Origin: Istiophorus platypterus
Lineage: Eukaryota > Chordata > Actinopteri > Istiophoriformes > Istiophoridae
Reading direction: 5' to 3'
NCBI GenBank assembly: GCA_016859345.1
Contig: CM029131.1
Coordinates: 7,616,320 to 7,680,319 of the forward strand
DNA: 64,000 nucleotides
Shown piece after piece: positions 46,797 through 59,969 of this stretch. How positions within the stretch are numbered: position 1 is the stretch's first letter; each line of letters begins with the position of its first letter. The notes below the pieces were generated by a model that was not told the origin of the DNA, did no database searches, and saw only the letters and a list, made by a program, of their open reading frames with translations. A program made the translations under genes and the position numbers.

Positions 46797-47220
46797 TCAC
46801 CTCGTCTCGGTTGGACAAAACTTCTCAGTCAAACACACAGAGACATTCAGGCTGGCCCGCGCGCAGCCAAACCCCCGAGGAAGAGCGCGACAGAGAAGTG
46901 TCAGAAACAGAGAGAGATGAAAAGGTGCCGTGGTCTCGGGGTGAAATCCACTCGGAGGTAAACTCGCTCCGCACTTCCCCTTCTCACCCTTTTCCCTGTC
47001 ATCCGCCAGCGCCGAGAAGAATAGAAACCGGTTGTTTGAGCTTACTTTGGTTGGAGCTGTACTGAGAAAAGTTACCGGAGCGTGCCCGGGCCGCGCGCTT
47101 TGACAGCAGCTAAATGAGCGAGGGACGGCCAATGGAGAGGCTCGAGCGGAGACGTGATTTGCATGCAGGGGCTCGAGGTTCTGGTGACGTCGGAGCGCGA
47201 GACCTAAAAAATTACTCCCT
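46797..47220 (-). promoter_or_regulatory. sox1: sox1 5'UTR and promoter region (CpG-rich)
   Basis: CpG-rich sequence continues upstream of the start codon. Visible elements are a CCAAT pentamer (47,129-47,133, + strand), a perfect octamer ATGCAAAT on the minus strand (47,164-47,157) and TGACGTCG, a CRE-like site (47,185-47,192). A weak TATA-like A/T run lies at about 47,204-47,213. Octamer sites bind POU factors, which are frequent SoxB1 partners. The transcription start itself is not determinable by eye, and the promoter role is inferred from position. Confidence 0.6.
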
Positions 47221-47869
47221 CTGTCATCTGTTTTGTGTGTGAAGCTTAAAATAAAAAAAAACAAAAAAACAACAACATATAAACAGCTTAATTCCCATCA
47301 TTTTTGCGCATGTCCTTTCCTCCAGACAGCGGAGTCTGCGCTCTCTAATATTTTCGCATTTAATATCACTAGAATATAATAGAAAAAAAAACTACTTTAC
47401 AGTAAATACAACTTTAAAGATGAGGAAATTGGCAACAGACAACAGGTCGTCTGCGTCACAGCAAATGGAATTTGGATGGAATTAAAAAGAAGTAGAAATA
47501 TAGCAGCCATTAAAAAAAAAAAACAAAAGACATGATTCATCATGGCGTTAATTATCATCACCATCACAGTAAGTACAAAAAGGAGATCTAGGAAAAATGT
47601 ATTTGAATTTTAAAACGGCGTGTTCACAAAGAACAGTCCTACTAGAGCTGATTTTAGCTTCATAACTTAAAATACTAAAATTGCCTATTAAGCTCAAACT
47701 CTGGCTATGTAAAATAAATTTAAGATGTCATGGGTTGTTTGATTTTTGAGAATGTATTTGTCGATTATTACTTTTATACATGACCTATATGAGCTATTAA
47801 AAAACGCTTTAGTCTGGATTTGTCCCCTGGTTTTTGGTCAAGCTGAGGGCTACAGGGCCGTCTATTCAG

Positions 47870-48011
47870 AAGCCACAGGTGCTTTTCTGTTGTGCCCGTT
47901 GCTAGGAAACAGGTGACTGACGCCCAGAGCACGTGCCATTCAAAGCGCCCCTTTTGTTTGTTTCCCCAGCGCTGTGTGGCGAGCACGAGAGGGGGGGGGG
48001 TTAACCCCCCC
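47870..48011. promoter_or_regulatory. Candidate proximal upstream element of sox1
   Basis: A compact segment ~1.1 kb upstream of sox1 contains an RFX X-box-like GTTGCTAGGAAAC (47,898-47,910), an E-box CACGTG (47,930-47,935) and a SOX-like cttttgtttg (47,951-47,960). It ends in an 18-bp palindrome of seven G, TTAA and seven C (47,994-48,011). Motif co-occurrence is seen directly. Enhancer function is inferred. Confidence 0.35.
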
Positions 48012-48406
48012 ATAGAAAAAAAAAACTACAGTAATCCTACAACAAATGTCAGAAATATTACAGGTTTTTAATGGCCATGTTTTTAATAAAGGAATGAAGA
48101 ATAATACTGCAACTGTAAACCAGCCGCAGGCCCTGCTGCAGCAGGCCCCAGCATTGCTTACATGCTTCTGTTTTTATAATAAGGATCAAGGATGATACTG
48201 CAAAGCAATTTTCCTGACAGAGATGATTTAATTGGAGTCTGTCATGATCTGTTAGGCAGAGACTGCTGTTTTTAAGCAAACAATAACTGGTCATTTAATA
48301 TTTAGTTTATTCAATCTTGGTTTGTCTTCTAAAATTGTCAAATATAATTCAAACTACTAAAACTATTACTGTTAATAACATTACTATATATAAATTATAT
48401 TCTAAT

Positions 48407-48737
48407 GAGGCTGCAACTGTTATTTTCATTATTGATTAACCTGCAGATCATTTTCTCACTTAATCGCTTTTTTCTGTAGACTGAAAAATAGCTATCATAA
48501 TTTCCCACAGCCAAGGGTGGCAATATTTAATCCAGTTTTTTCTAACCAACAGTCCAAAATGCTAAGATATTCGCTTTGCTCTCATACAAGACAAAGAAAC
48601 AAAGAAATGCAATCTTCGAAGTATCTGAAACCAGCGGATGTTTGGCATTTTTTGCTTGAGACATAGTTCAAAGGATTAATTGGGTATTAAAATAGTCAGG
48701 AGTTATTTTCTTGTCCATCTGTTAATCTTTGCGGCTT
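48407..48737 (+). repeat. Recurrent teleost repeat ('ggctgcaact...cgattaat')
   Basis: Phrases ggctgcaactgttattttca, ttattgattaacctgcagat, ccaacagtccaaaatgctaa, gatattcgctttgctctcat and atgtttggcattttttgctt align in order, from memory, with a very common fish repeat. That repeat begins 'gctgcaactaacgattatt' and ends with cgattaat-rich sequence. Moderately diverged. Not coding. Confidence 0.8.
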
Positions 48738-48739
48738 CG

Positions 48740-49320
48740 TATTTTCCGTTGTCAGTCAGAAGATGCCCCGATAGATATTGCATTGAACACCGCAGCGTGC
48801 TGTCGGGTAATGCCAGTCTCCAGCTCTTCTGGCTTCCCGTCATGTGCAGGATCTTTTCAGTGGTGCTCTGGGATTATGCTCCTGAAGTGGCATCTGTCAG
48901 GTGCTGCCCGCCTCTCAGCAGGCTGTTAAACTATATTGGCATGCTGGCATGGCTGGATTTTCCTCTCGCTCCGTTGTACCAGTTGGCTATAGTGCTGTTA
49001 AGTGGCTTGTATGATCTGTTTTTGCACGAACTGTTATGATCTCTCCTCTCTCTGTCTTTCCATCTGCCACAGAAACACATGGACACTCGGATGCGAGCAC
49101 ATTGTATCTTTCAAAACACAGGATATGCAGCCGCAAGAATATAGCAAGAGTCATTTCTTTGGGCGTAAATATAATCGGAGAATTGACAGAAATATTTTAC
49201 ATTCAGCAAATATCTTCAGTGAGAACAAGGAGGATCAGGCTTTTCCAGAGCAATTCTTCTTCAGGGTCAGTTGGACAGGGTCAGTTTACAATACAGCCTA
49301 GATCATTTTGACCTTTTAGA
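48740..49320. other. Candidate regulatory block upstream of sox1
   Basis: Complex, GC-balanced sequence follows the repeat. Two overlapping open frames (119 and 99 codons) cross it, but neither shows a domain or splice support. The position ~2-2.5 kb upstream of sox1 makes a neural enhancer plausible. No conservation data are available here. Confidence 0.3.
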
Positions 49321-52300
49321 GTTGATGTCTGTGTTGGCTTTGTGTGACGAGAACAAATAGGAGACCCCACTCCCATCCTGTCTGTAACACCATGGCCGAT
49401 GCTGTCAGATCATGGCTCATTGTGTCTTATTTTCTTGTTTAGAGCGTGATGCCATTTGCCATGTTGACTTACTGCAGGTGAAGGAACCAGGGATTCTCAA
49501 ATGGCTCCACTTAGGCAGAATCTAGAGAATTAATTCATGAATTAACCAGCAAGAGGTTCACTAGAAACAATCATTCAAACCACTGTAGTTGCATTTTTTG
49601 CAGCAGTCTTTTGTGTGTCAGGAAGCTTGTTTAGATGTATATGAAAAGTGCAAATATGATTGAAGCAATAAAATGTTGAACAGTATTCAGTAAAACTTCT
49701 CTTTTTAATAGCATACATTTAAGACATGTAAACCCTTTTGTGAAACATAAAAAGAAGGATGGTTTTCATGAGTTTCCTCTGGAACCATAGTTTGTGCTGG
49801 TCTGAATTAACACCATCAGTCTCAGCAAGACACTGGGGTCCCACCCACTGTTTAAGCGAGGCTTGTACATTACCCAGTTGGTCTAGTAACTCCTCTCTGC
49901 ATGTTGTTATAGTGATGCAAGCAACATTTGGTTGGACAATGGTTGTGACCTGTGGTCCCTAACGGGAACTATTCACATTATAGGTCACAAGCCTCGACCC
50001 CTATGAAGTCAGAAGGGTCAGTGGCAGGGTTTGAGTAAAACGTGAGTTAAATTTACTTTGAGTAAATCTTTGTTGTTGTGCTTTATTGATTTTCACTTGT
50101 CTTATGTAATGGTTATTGTGAAGACGATGTACAACATATTCATATTTGAAACAGGAAAATAGTGATTGGCTTGGAAGTTAAAGTCCAACTGAAATCTCCT
50201 TGTTGTCCATTTTTGCAGTCAAAAATGTCAGGCTTTTTAAAAATTGGCTGTCAATAGTTCTCAAATATTAAAAGAAAGAAAGGTATTTAGGGAAATATCA
50301 GAAATGCTCCTTTAGCTATCAGCATTAACTGAAACTTGTGCTGTAACTTCCAAGCCAGGTGTGCGGTAGTGAGAGGAATAGTGGGACTAACGGCGGAGGG
50401 GGGAGGCAGCCTGGAGTAAAAGCTTCTTTATGTGCTGTTTTTGTAGTATTTCCAAAGCCTCATAATAAAGGTCCACATGGTAATGATCTTTAGATTTGAG
50501 ATTGTGCAGACTTGTTTTTAATGCATTTTATATTGGGTTTTTTTTAAATTCTTCATTAACCACCATTTGTACACATGTTAACTTGTCGATTCAGGTATTT
50601 GTTGTAGAAGGGGAAAGGGGCCCACTGAGGCCGCATATGTACGGGGCCCAGATTTTTGTCCTACACCCTTGGCTGTAGCTGAGCAGCTAAATATTGATCT
50701 ATTGACGACATTGGCAGTGCACTTTCCCCAGTGACGGTTTGTTGGTCTTCAGTTCAAGATGTTGAGCTGCAGGACAAGGTGTGTGTTCATGTTGACTTAA
50801 ATAAGGAAGGAGACTCCAGCAGGGAAGTTGATTTGTTATTGTTCAGTGAGGGACTGTCTGGCAAAGATTTTATACAAATATGGTGTAAAATGCATTTTGA
50901 TTGGATGTTAGACAAGAACAGAGGACATGTGATTTCGGTTGGACTTTGACAGTATTTGAGATGTATGAAGGTCTTTCCTTGTAGGTGACAAGATCATACA
51001 ATTACCTGAAAGAGGAAGGAAAGGAAAATCAAATGGTTTGTCCAGTTTCTGTTCTGAATGATGTACTGTGAATTTTTAAAAGCAGTTAGTCATGCATCCA
51101 GCAGTTAGTCATGTATCGCTGTGGTTTGGTGCAACTGAAACTGGTTGTTGGTTGTTGCTAGTCCGAACAGTTTGTCTATTCAGTGTCCGCGTCTTCTTCA
51201 GGGGCTGCTCCTGAGATTCTGGCTCCACTCTAGATCAGTAAAATTCTGCAGGGCCTCTTGTGGTCAAGAATTACCCAAATGCTTTGCTGCTGGTGGGGGC
51301 TTATCTTCTTTCCATAGAACCTTCTGAAAATAAGCACATGAAGCGTTTCCAATATCTACAACAAATGATATTGTTGATATTGTTGATAAAGTAATATTTG
51401 ATAGTGATGGGATTGGGAGCAACACAAGACAAAATAATTACACTGAAACAACAGTATTGTACAGGTTTCATTAAATCATATAAAATCAGATGATACAACA
51501 GAGTAAAAATTTTATACCTGATACCTTCACCTATTTCAAACCTAGAAATCCTTGAAAATAGCTGATCTCTGAAAGTAGATGAGGAAAAAATTGTACATCC
51601 TATTCTTAGTGTGAGGTAAAGCAAATAATTATACGTCAGTTAATATAGGGCAATATGTCGGCTATGCAGGAGTTAAAAGTACATTATTGTAGATTTTCAC
51701 CAGACAGCAGTGTTGAGTGAGCCTGGCCTAACTGGAAATACCCAGAGAATACTGTAACAAGCATTGTTAGGGACAGGACAGACAGTGGACCGGTGGGACA
51801 CTGCTGGAAACGCTGCCGGCACGTCTGCTGGCCTGAGTCTCTTTGGTTTACACTCAGGGAACTAAGGAAGTTCAGATAAGAGCTATAGTTCTTGCTGAGT
51901 ACATACAGATAACTGCTTTTTATAACATTATTTCACACGTGTCCACTGTGAATGATGACATGGATTAGGAGATAAGAAGATAATCTCTAATACTGTACAA
52001 CTTTATCAGATTCTGCTAAACTGATTACATAATGTTTGCTTCAGTTGAGAAGTTTAGTGTCCAGTGATAGTTTGAAGGTAAAGCTGGGCAATGTGCCTAA
52101 ACGCTTTTATCATGGTTACTCTTTCAAATCAGTTGATGTCAAAATAAATCACAAATTAAAATTGGGTAACTATTCATCTTAAGGATAAACATTCCCTTAA
52201 GATCAAAATTTGCTAGCAGGAGAAAAATGAGCAGGGTTTTTATGAGCAAACCCCCGATGTCTCGTCATCTGTCGTTTGAATATAAGGTTGTTGTGACTGC

Positions 52301-55300
52301 CGTGTTGACATGAAAACGTTTCCTCGGAGGGAGCGCTCATTTCTCCCATCGGAATTTGGTACCTATTTAGGAAAGTAGGCTCTCCATTCCTAAAAAAACA
52401 AACAAAAAAAAACACGGCAACATATGACTGGTTAGAAAAAGTACATTTTCTGTGATGGCTTTCGGTGTTGGTATGTTGTCAAGCAATGTGACTTATTTAC
52501 AGTATATGTAATTCTCTTTAGGACGTTGTTTATGTCACCAAGCTGTAGCTGAATGCTCTTTGTGAAGATTTTCTATCATGTAGCTAAATATAAGAAATCC
52601 TGAACATTCCTTGAAGATTTTCTTATTAAGTTGCATTTAAGCGGATACTAAAGTGCAAATAATTAAATACTAAAACCTGTGTAAATCACGTGACGTTTGA
52701 CCTTGTTGATTATGTGCTGATGAGAATCTAGGCTCACGGGCTGCATTCAGCGAACCCTGAATGGGGGTCATTGCTTTAATTGTAAATAATTGAACCTTTG
52801 AGCTTTGATTCTGTTCACTGTATATAGTTTGTGTAGGATATAATGTAAGTACTGCATTGTTTCAAAGATCCGTTTTCAGCTAAAACCAAGAAGGGCTGCT
52901 GAGGCACAATAGCGTAACTGACAAATTAGAGGCTCTACTTTCAGAATGTATCAAGTTAGTGTCATTACATGTAATATCGCCACTTTATTTTTCTCTGCAC
53001 ACACTTCTGGACAGAGCAGAAGACCAAAGAGGGCTGGGAGATAAAACACCCAGCAGTAAGGACACCTCTAAGGCAACAGTCCATGAACAAACACACACAC
53101 ACATAGGCCTAATAGAATCAAAGGAATTTCTCCTGTGCAGCAGCCGACCAAGTGGGTTTGTTTAAGGCTCTCTGTCACAGCAAGCTGTCAGCTCTACTGG
53201 AGCTCAGCAGCACTGACAGAGCAGACGGCGCGCACGCACACATTCATACAGTACCCATATACATCATAAAGCTGTGACGTCATGTTAAATTTTCAGGAAA
53301 ACAAACCACAGCTTTCTCAACTTAGGATATGATGACAGTACTACAGTGACAAAAATAGTAATTTACACTAAGATGAGTTTTTTCAGGAAATCGGAAGTTT
53401 TAAGCATAAACTGTAAAATGTTACTGCTGTTGTATGATGCTGTATTATCGTGGGGCTAGTTGTGATAACTGTGTAAAATGTCGTCAGTAATCTCTTGAAA
53501 TTACCGTATTTTCCTAAAGCCTCATGTTCTCTAATTTCTAAAGGGATGAACCAAGTGACAATTTTTTGTCTTGCTGTGGAGACGCTCAAGGGGTTTCTTT
53601 TTCCATGGTCCATTGCTAAATCCCTGAATGTCTATGACTGACAGAGTTGAGTTTGTGATGAGGTTACATTAGTCAGCTAGCTGAGTGTGGAAGTTTTCCC
53701 ATTGGTTGTTGCTTTCAATGGTGTGAACGAGCCTCTAACTTTGTCTCCGAGTGATGATTATACAATATAGAGGAAATAACAGCACAGATGTTGTCTTTTT
53801 ACTTAGTGGAAGTGACAGCTGGTTAACATGTTGTCTTCGGCCATATTTGTTCCTATTTCATACTGTTTCCAGGGTTAGAAAAACGTGTAAAGGAGAACAG
53901 CTTCATTGTGAACCTGCTGTATTGAATATTGTATATGTAAAGGTCTGAAATGGTGAATATGCTAATTAGCATATGATGATATCAAGCAACAAGGGTTTAG
54001 TTACTTTCCATTGAAAGCAGTTTACAGTAGTTCCACAATAGTTTTAAACTAGGTCCCCCGTTTTGCATGGACCACGCATGGTTTGGTAATACACTGGGTT
54101 TTGACCTAGTCTTGTTTTCTGCTGTCAGAGCACTGCTACATGCTTGAAGTAAATGTATAAGTAACCTTGAAGGGTTGGATTAAGTTACTCAGGGGACCTG
54201 GTTCAAAAATGAGTTATGGGCCCCTACTTAACCCAGTCATTATTCTCAATCTGTGCAGTGGCGTTATGTTTGAATTAGTCATTATTCTGTGGTAAAAAAA
54301 ATCGGATTCCCCTCGATTTTGTGTAATATAAACTGTGCAGATGTGCGCATTTATTTTTAAGAGTTTTGGGCATATGTAGAAACAGGGTCCAAGCTTCAGG
54401 CCGCTCAGAGTGCATTTCCATTGGCAGTGTTTGTCTAACCGGTACTTGGTGTCGCTGCGTTAACTTTGCTCAACTTGGCTGGGACTCCTTGCAAAATCTC
54501 ATGACTCAGTAAATAGAAAAGTGGGCACTTTTTTTTAAGACTAGTCCACTGCACTGTTTTTAATCTACTAAATTATAGATATGAAACATAACTTGCAGTC
54601 AGGCTAACTGGTTTGTAAATAGTCTACAGTCTTTGAAGGACAGACAGAAAAGTGTGTGGGCTTTTATTTTAAAAAGTTAACTGCACTCATTTGGAAATAT
54701 GTTAGAGGCTTCTGTCTGTATAAGGACAATGAAAGCGCCGGTGGCTGAAATTCTTAAGTAAAAACAGGACAAACTGTCCTCTTCTGTGTTGTTACAGCTG
54801 TATACATTCACAGCGGTACACACATTACTGTCTACAGTAACACTGGTACCAGGGACATCTTTTTTCCCCAACACTGTATGTGTGCAGGTCATTTCGAGTG
54901 ACAGACAGGAATTTATTTGCTTCATCTGATCAGGGCTTACGTTTTGTAAAGTGTTGCAGTGTATCGGGTAGCCGGCACGTTTAGTGCTCTGCGCCACTGT
55001 TGGCTTCTAAATAATGGTGTGTATTCATGTTCATATAACACCTAGCCTTCATTTTACAAAGCTAATTACTCTAAAAAGGGCCCAAGTGGTTGCCTTTCTT
55101 GAAGTAACTCATGTATGCAGCATACTACCTTCCTTTGTATCTGAGAACCAGTTCATAATTGCAATTCCTATGTAAACAGATTGTTTACCTGTTTTTTGCG
55201 TTTCCCTTGGTAATTACTTTTTCCAGATATAGCAAACCAAACGCCAATGATACTAATGTTAAATTTTGTTCATGTTGTATTGTAATGCGCAAAGTATATA

Positions 55301-55840
55301 CCAAAAAATAAAGCGTTTAACTACATCGTAATATGGGACCCATTTGCTAGAGGGGGCCCTCAGGCTATACTAGTACTGTAGTCAATGCTGTAAAGCTGTT
55401 GTCATTCATTTATAATATATTATACGTGCTTTAGCGCTTTGAGTGACATACAATAAATGTTTAATAACAGCTGCCTCTTTATCCTCACAAGCCTGAATCA
55501 TATGAGTAGTTTAGAAAATGGATGGAACCCTGCGCATTTAGTTTTCAGTGCATCACAGCTCCCAAACATGGTCTTGGTTTTTCATTTTAGAAAGAGTTGG
55601 TCTACTAAATGCCTACTGATAATTTTGGAGTCTTTTATTAGGAACAAAATGTGAAATCCTAAATTAAGTGTAATTTAACAATGATTACTGAGAGCCAATA
55701 TCGACCACTCTGAATTTTCTTTGCTCCACCAGCATTAGAAGTCTTGACTTCAAGGTTTTAAAATTCACTCTTTAATAACTTCAATGAATAAAATCAACCA
55801 GTTGAAGCCATCCAGTTCCAACCAGTTCCAGCCCATCTAC
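49320..55840. other. Upstream gene desert of sox1, no gene recognised
   Basis: AT-rich sequence with no credible exon. It includes a short element with 13-bp terminal inverted repeats (50,168-50,356), short CA tracts near 53,090 and 53,230, and scattered unique-looking stretches. Open frames lack recognisable domains. Confidence 0.5.
50168..50356. repeat. 189-bp element with 13-bp terminal inverted repeats
   Basis: GGCTTGGAAGTTA (50,168-50,180) and TAACTTCCAAGCC (50,344-50,356) are exact reverse complements. The interior is non-coding. No clear target-site duplication, and only one copy was noticed, so the MITE interpretation is tentative. Confidence 0.55.
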
Positions 55841-55849
55841 ATGGAAACT

Positions 55850-56420
55850 AATGTCAGCTTGCTTCCATCCATTTTCCCCCATTTTCAAGTGTCAGGGTAA
55901 AGTGGCCTGGTGTACCGAACACTGTTAAGCATTTGCACTCATCATTTAATCATCACACCTCGTCCTTTGATTGATGCCTAATGAATGACCGGGGGTCTCA
56001 GTTTACAAGACGATCGCTAACAGAGCCTTGCTAATGGGTTCTGCCTGTCTGCCAGACAGCCCAGGCTTCAGGCAGAGAAGTCTGTTTACACTGGAGCTTC
56101 AAGACCATGTATTCTTATCATTTCTCATGCAGATAGAACATACTTGGATCACTCTTAACAGACAAACCCAACCCAAAAATGCATGTTCTCGACTCCCCTT
56201 TCCTTATATGGACAGCACTGACATGTTCATATCTAATCCACGTCTGTGAAAAATGAGCTCGATAATGATTTTTTTTTCATAGTATAAACTAGGCCTCCAA
56301 TCATTTTCAACAGCATCGCTCTCCCTGTACTTTTGCAATTAGTGGCCAAATCACTTGTTGCTAATAGGCCCCAGCAGTAATGGTCTGAAACTAGTGGGAG
56401 ACAGACACGAATTATGTCTT
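55850..56420. other. Candidate conserved non-coding element
   Basis: This is a long, complex, low-repeat segment with a TCF/LEF-like cctttgattgatg near 55,964. Homeodomain-like core motifs include taatgaatga (about 55,979) and caattagtgg (about 56,336). It has the even composition typical of developmental enhancers. A 73-codon frame at 56,028-56,249 is not protein-like. Judged by eye only. Confidence 0.3.
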
Positions 56421-56429
56421 AAAAACAGT

Positions 56430-59400
56430 CTGGAGATGTTTCAGCATGCTGCATATCACACTATGCATTTTCCCTATGCTTAAATATCTGTGGGGTCACA
56501 GGGGAGAGGGTTTTCTCAGAGAAAACACGTGGACGTTGCCAGTCCATCACAAATCTGTGTACTGTATATTGAGTGTGAATTTAGTCACTGGTCTGTCCAG
56601 AGGAACTCAGCGAGACAAACGTCACCTAAGAGACCATAAAACGTATCTGTTATGGCTAATGGTGATGTACCTGAACCTATATGTACAGTTTTACACTTAT
56701 AACAGTTTAAGTGTCACGCACTGAGCCACATTATTTATCCTGAGTATTAGTATTAGACTGTGATGAAGGCATTTCCTTCCTTGTACAAAATTAGAGCATT
56801 TTTCCCTACTCCACCTGAAAAATCATGTCATCACAGGATGTAAAAAGTATAGGTTGATTAAATTAACATCTCTGCAGTTGACAACTTCGCTAAAGGATCC
56901 TAAATTTTCACAAATTAAGTGTTTACTGAGAACATTCCTGCAGTGTCACCACAATCTTTCCTTAACAAAGTGCATCAGATTACTAACCCTGAACGTTACT
57001 TTGCTATAGTTTGACATTGCTGACATTAATCATACGGGACATCATACGTTACGGGACACATTTTTTAGGGTTTTTTTTAGGGGGGGGTTCTACCGAATTA
57101 TATCAACATTTGTTTCCGGTGACAGGGTTTATAGGGCTGAGACCATAGCGGTGAGACAGTGTTGCCTATAAAAAAGAATTTAGGAGGAGCAAGGCTTTTA
57201 CATTTGCTGTTTTAAACACTTCCTTCCTCTGGACAGAGCATGAACCATAAATTCATTACTAAAATTTTGGTTTGGGGAAAAAGACGTGATAAACAAGTTG
57301 ACCAATGATTTTTGGAAAACAGAGCAAAATTAGATTAAAATAAACAAAGACTAATGATGCAAATGCAGTGACAATAAGCAGCATCCTTCTTTGACCTTTA
57401 ACACATTCAGATCTTCACATCAGACCTCTTTTTGCCATCATACTTCCATCTTCTACAGGCAGGTCAAGCAGTGTTGATTCTGTAGCTACATTTTATTTGT
57501 GCCTCCCCCTGCCTCATGACAGCCCCCCTCTCATAGCGCGTGCGTGCACACACACACAAACACACACACTTAATTTAATTAGAGCATTTGTGGCCTCCCT
57601 CTCTGCCAGTATTGTCAAGGCGCTCAGGAGCAGCCAACACTATCACTGATTGCTTCTAGATAGGAAGAAATATGATTAGACCACGTGTTTGACTGTGTGT
57701 GTGTGTGTGTAGAGGAAGTGGGAAGAAATCTGATTATGGTTTTGTTAGTGGTGAGAGCAGAGGTAAGCTGAAGGGTTGAAAAGGATGAGGAGATGATTGG
57801 ATGGATGGATACGAGAGGAGAGGGAAGGATAGAAAAGGTGGAGGAAGGAGGAGTGAGCTGATACATCAATTTGTTGATAGATATTGTCATTTTTGGCTTT
57901 TGTGTGCCCAAGATGTAGAAATCTTCCTGCCATCTCCTCCAAAGGTGTGTTCACACTGAGTGCAACGTTAACATGCAGGTGGACGCAGACAGGTTTAACA
58001 ACAAAGGGGAAAGGTGCTTTGCGTTCACTCTGAAGGGACCATAACTAACACTTTGTGTCATTAATTTTTTCTGTACATAAATGTAAAATTTACAATATTT
58101 AGTTTCAGAGAGAGTCACATGCTCAAGCTATTTCTTGACAATCAACAACGCAGAGTAATTTTCCAATTTTTCTTTTTCTTTGTGTGGACCTGGATTCAGA
58201 GCATGTAGCCATAGTTCCAGTTGGCCCATTTCTTTTGAGTCCAGGTGTCTGTCTAAAATGATTCTGTCCTTCAATTATTCGCTCTTCCCTCAATATATGC
58301 TCAATAGTGAGCAGTGACTTGAGATTTCAGAAACATAAACTTTGTCATTTGCCAACTATAATTTTCACATCTGTAAAATTGTACTGACACTGATTTGTTA
58401 TTCCAGATGTAGCTGGAGTTTCTGCACAGAGCTACGATAAATAGATTTTTTTTTTAAAAATGGTAATAGTGTAACTCTCCCTGAAATCACTGTTTCACAA
58501 TCATGTTCGTATCAGTTAAACAAATAGGCTAGGCTAGTAACATCCTGACTCCAGCTCTGCACCTCAAAGCACAGACATGAGATTGATGTCAACCTTCTCA
58601 CCTGACTCAGAGAAAGCAAATGAGCACATTTCCCCAACAATCGCAAGAAACTGGTATTGATTAAATTTATTGGAGGTGTGGTGTGAGATGGAGAGAGGAA
58701 GATAAAATGTGAGGAGGAAGCTCCCTGATCTCAAATTAGTTTGATTTTCAAATGGACTGAGGTAAACATGACAGCTTTGATTCTCTGTGTAATAAGATTA
58801 GTGCCATTAAAAGGAAAAAGGGCAGATAGAGATGGAGGAGAATATGGTGAAGGAGAAAAGATTGAAGAAGTGGTAAGGAGAGCGGGAGGAACCCTGCTGA
58901 GGAGTGGTGAAAAGAAAGAGGGGGAGGTGGGGAGGAGGAGGGAGGGCTGGGATGGAGTGACCCCGGTGAAAACAGATTAGTCGACCATGAAGAGGATTAC
59001 CAGCAATGATAGTCCCTCTGAGGGGGCAGAGTCAGTCCCAGCCAACACACACACACGCAAGCATAATGAACACATCAAAGTGATCAGCATCAGTCCAACC
59101 TGTCTGGCTAAGACAAGCAACTCTCAAAATACACACAGTACTAGTGCTACAGGCCATTACATATTCAGGCTATGTGTTGGTATTTGCTCTGTAACTCCAC
59201 CACATGAATCCAAAAATCTATTCTGTGCAGTAGGTTTTCACCTACTAATTTTAATTTGAACTAAACAGCTCAGTTTCTAAACTATTATACACCAGGTCTC
59301 AAACTCAAATTATGAAAGGGGGGGCTAATTGGGTGGTTCTCTCCCATGGGGGCTCCTTGAAAAGGAGTGGTTTTCCCTAGTCCTCCTCATACCTGTAATA

Positions 59401-59930
59401 CCACTGTGCACATTCAGTTAAGATGAGATTGTTTCTCTGAACAACTCCAGCAGTCCCTCAAACAGCACAATAAAAAACAAAATATTCTATCGTCCCCATC
59501 TTCAAACTTTCTGTGCTGCAGTTCAGTTTTACAAATCCTTTAAATAAAAGCGACAAACCAATTCATTTCCATCTGCCCTCTAGGTTTAGTCACAAATGAT
59601 AAACCAATGCTGGCTGTCAAACCATCAAACATTCTCTGTTGACCCATTCAAACACCAACTTCTCCCTCTATGGACAAACTTTCCTCCTCTTCAAAACTTA
59701 AAATATCAAATATTCAGATGTACTGTAGTGCCATTACAGAATGCAATGCAACAATAAAGTGCTATAGATATTTAAAAATATATGTTGACGAGTTTTCATA
59801 AAGGAGCAATTCTTTGCAATAGTAGTAGTTTTACTCACTAAAACTGGCTTTTTACATTACAATTATTTTCCTTGAAGTAGATCTTTTAACACCCGACTAA
59901 CTTACTGTGAGTTATAGTTTTATTGAAGTA
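56430..59930. other. Non-coding stretch, no gene recognised
   Basis: Contains TG/CA tracts (about 57,541-57,569 and 57,693-57,711), purine-rich runs (57,770-57,860; 58,830-58,960) and AT-rich sequence. No exon was recognised on either strand. Confidence 0.5.
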
Positions 59931-59932
59931 CT

Positions 59933-59968
59933 TGGAACAGTGTTAAGCATTTGCTTAACACTGTTCCA
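59933..59968. repeat. Perfect 16-bp hairpin, 4-nt loop
   Basis: TGGAACAGTGTTAAGC (59,933-59,948), loop attt, then its exact reverse complement (59,953-59,968). Pairing stops at the next base on each side. The core tgttaagcatttgc also occurs at 55,924-55,937 without the second arm. Confidence 0.95.
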
Positions 59969-59969
59969 T

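Noticed and set aside
45934..46818. 294-residue minus frame and 219-residue plus frame across sox1
   Set aside because: Both are GC-rich shadow frames of the sox1 coding sequence. The HMG box is in the 45,720-46,796 frame.
48680..49311. 119-, 99- and 91-residue frames upstream of sox1
   Set aside because: No domain or splice context. The first starts inside a recognised teleost repeat. Better explained as regulatory or unique non-coding DNA.
58741..58980. 79-residue Glu/Gly/Arg-rich frame
   Set aside because: The composition follows a purine-rich run, and no domain is present.
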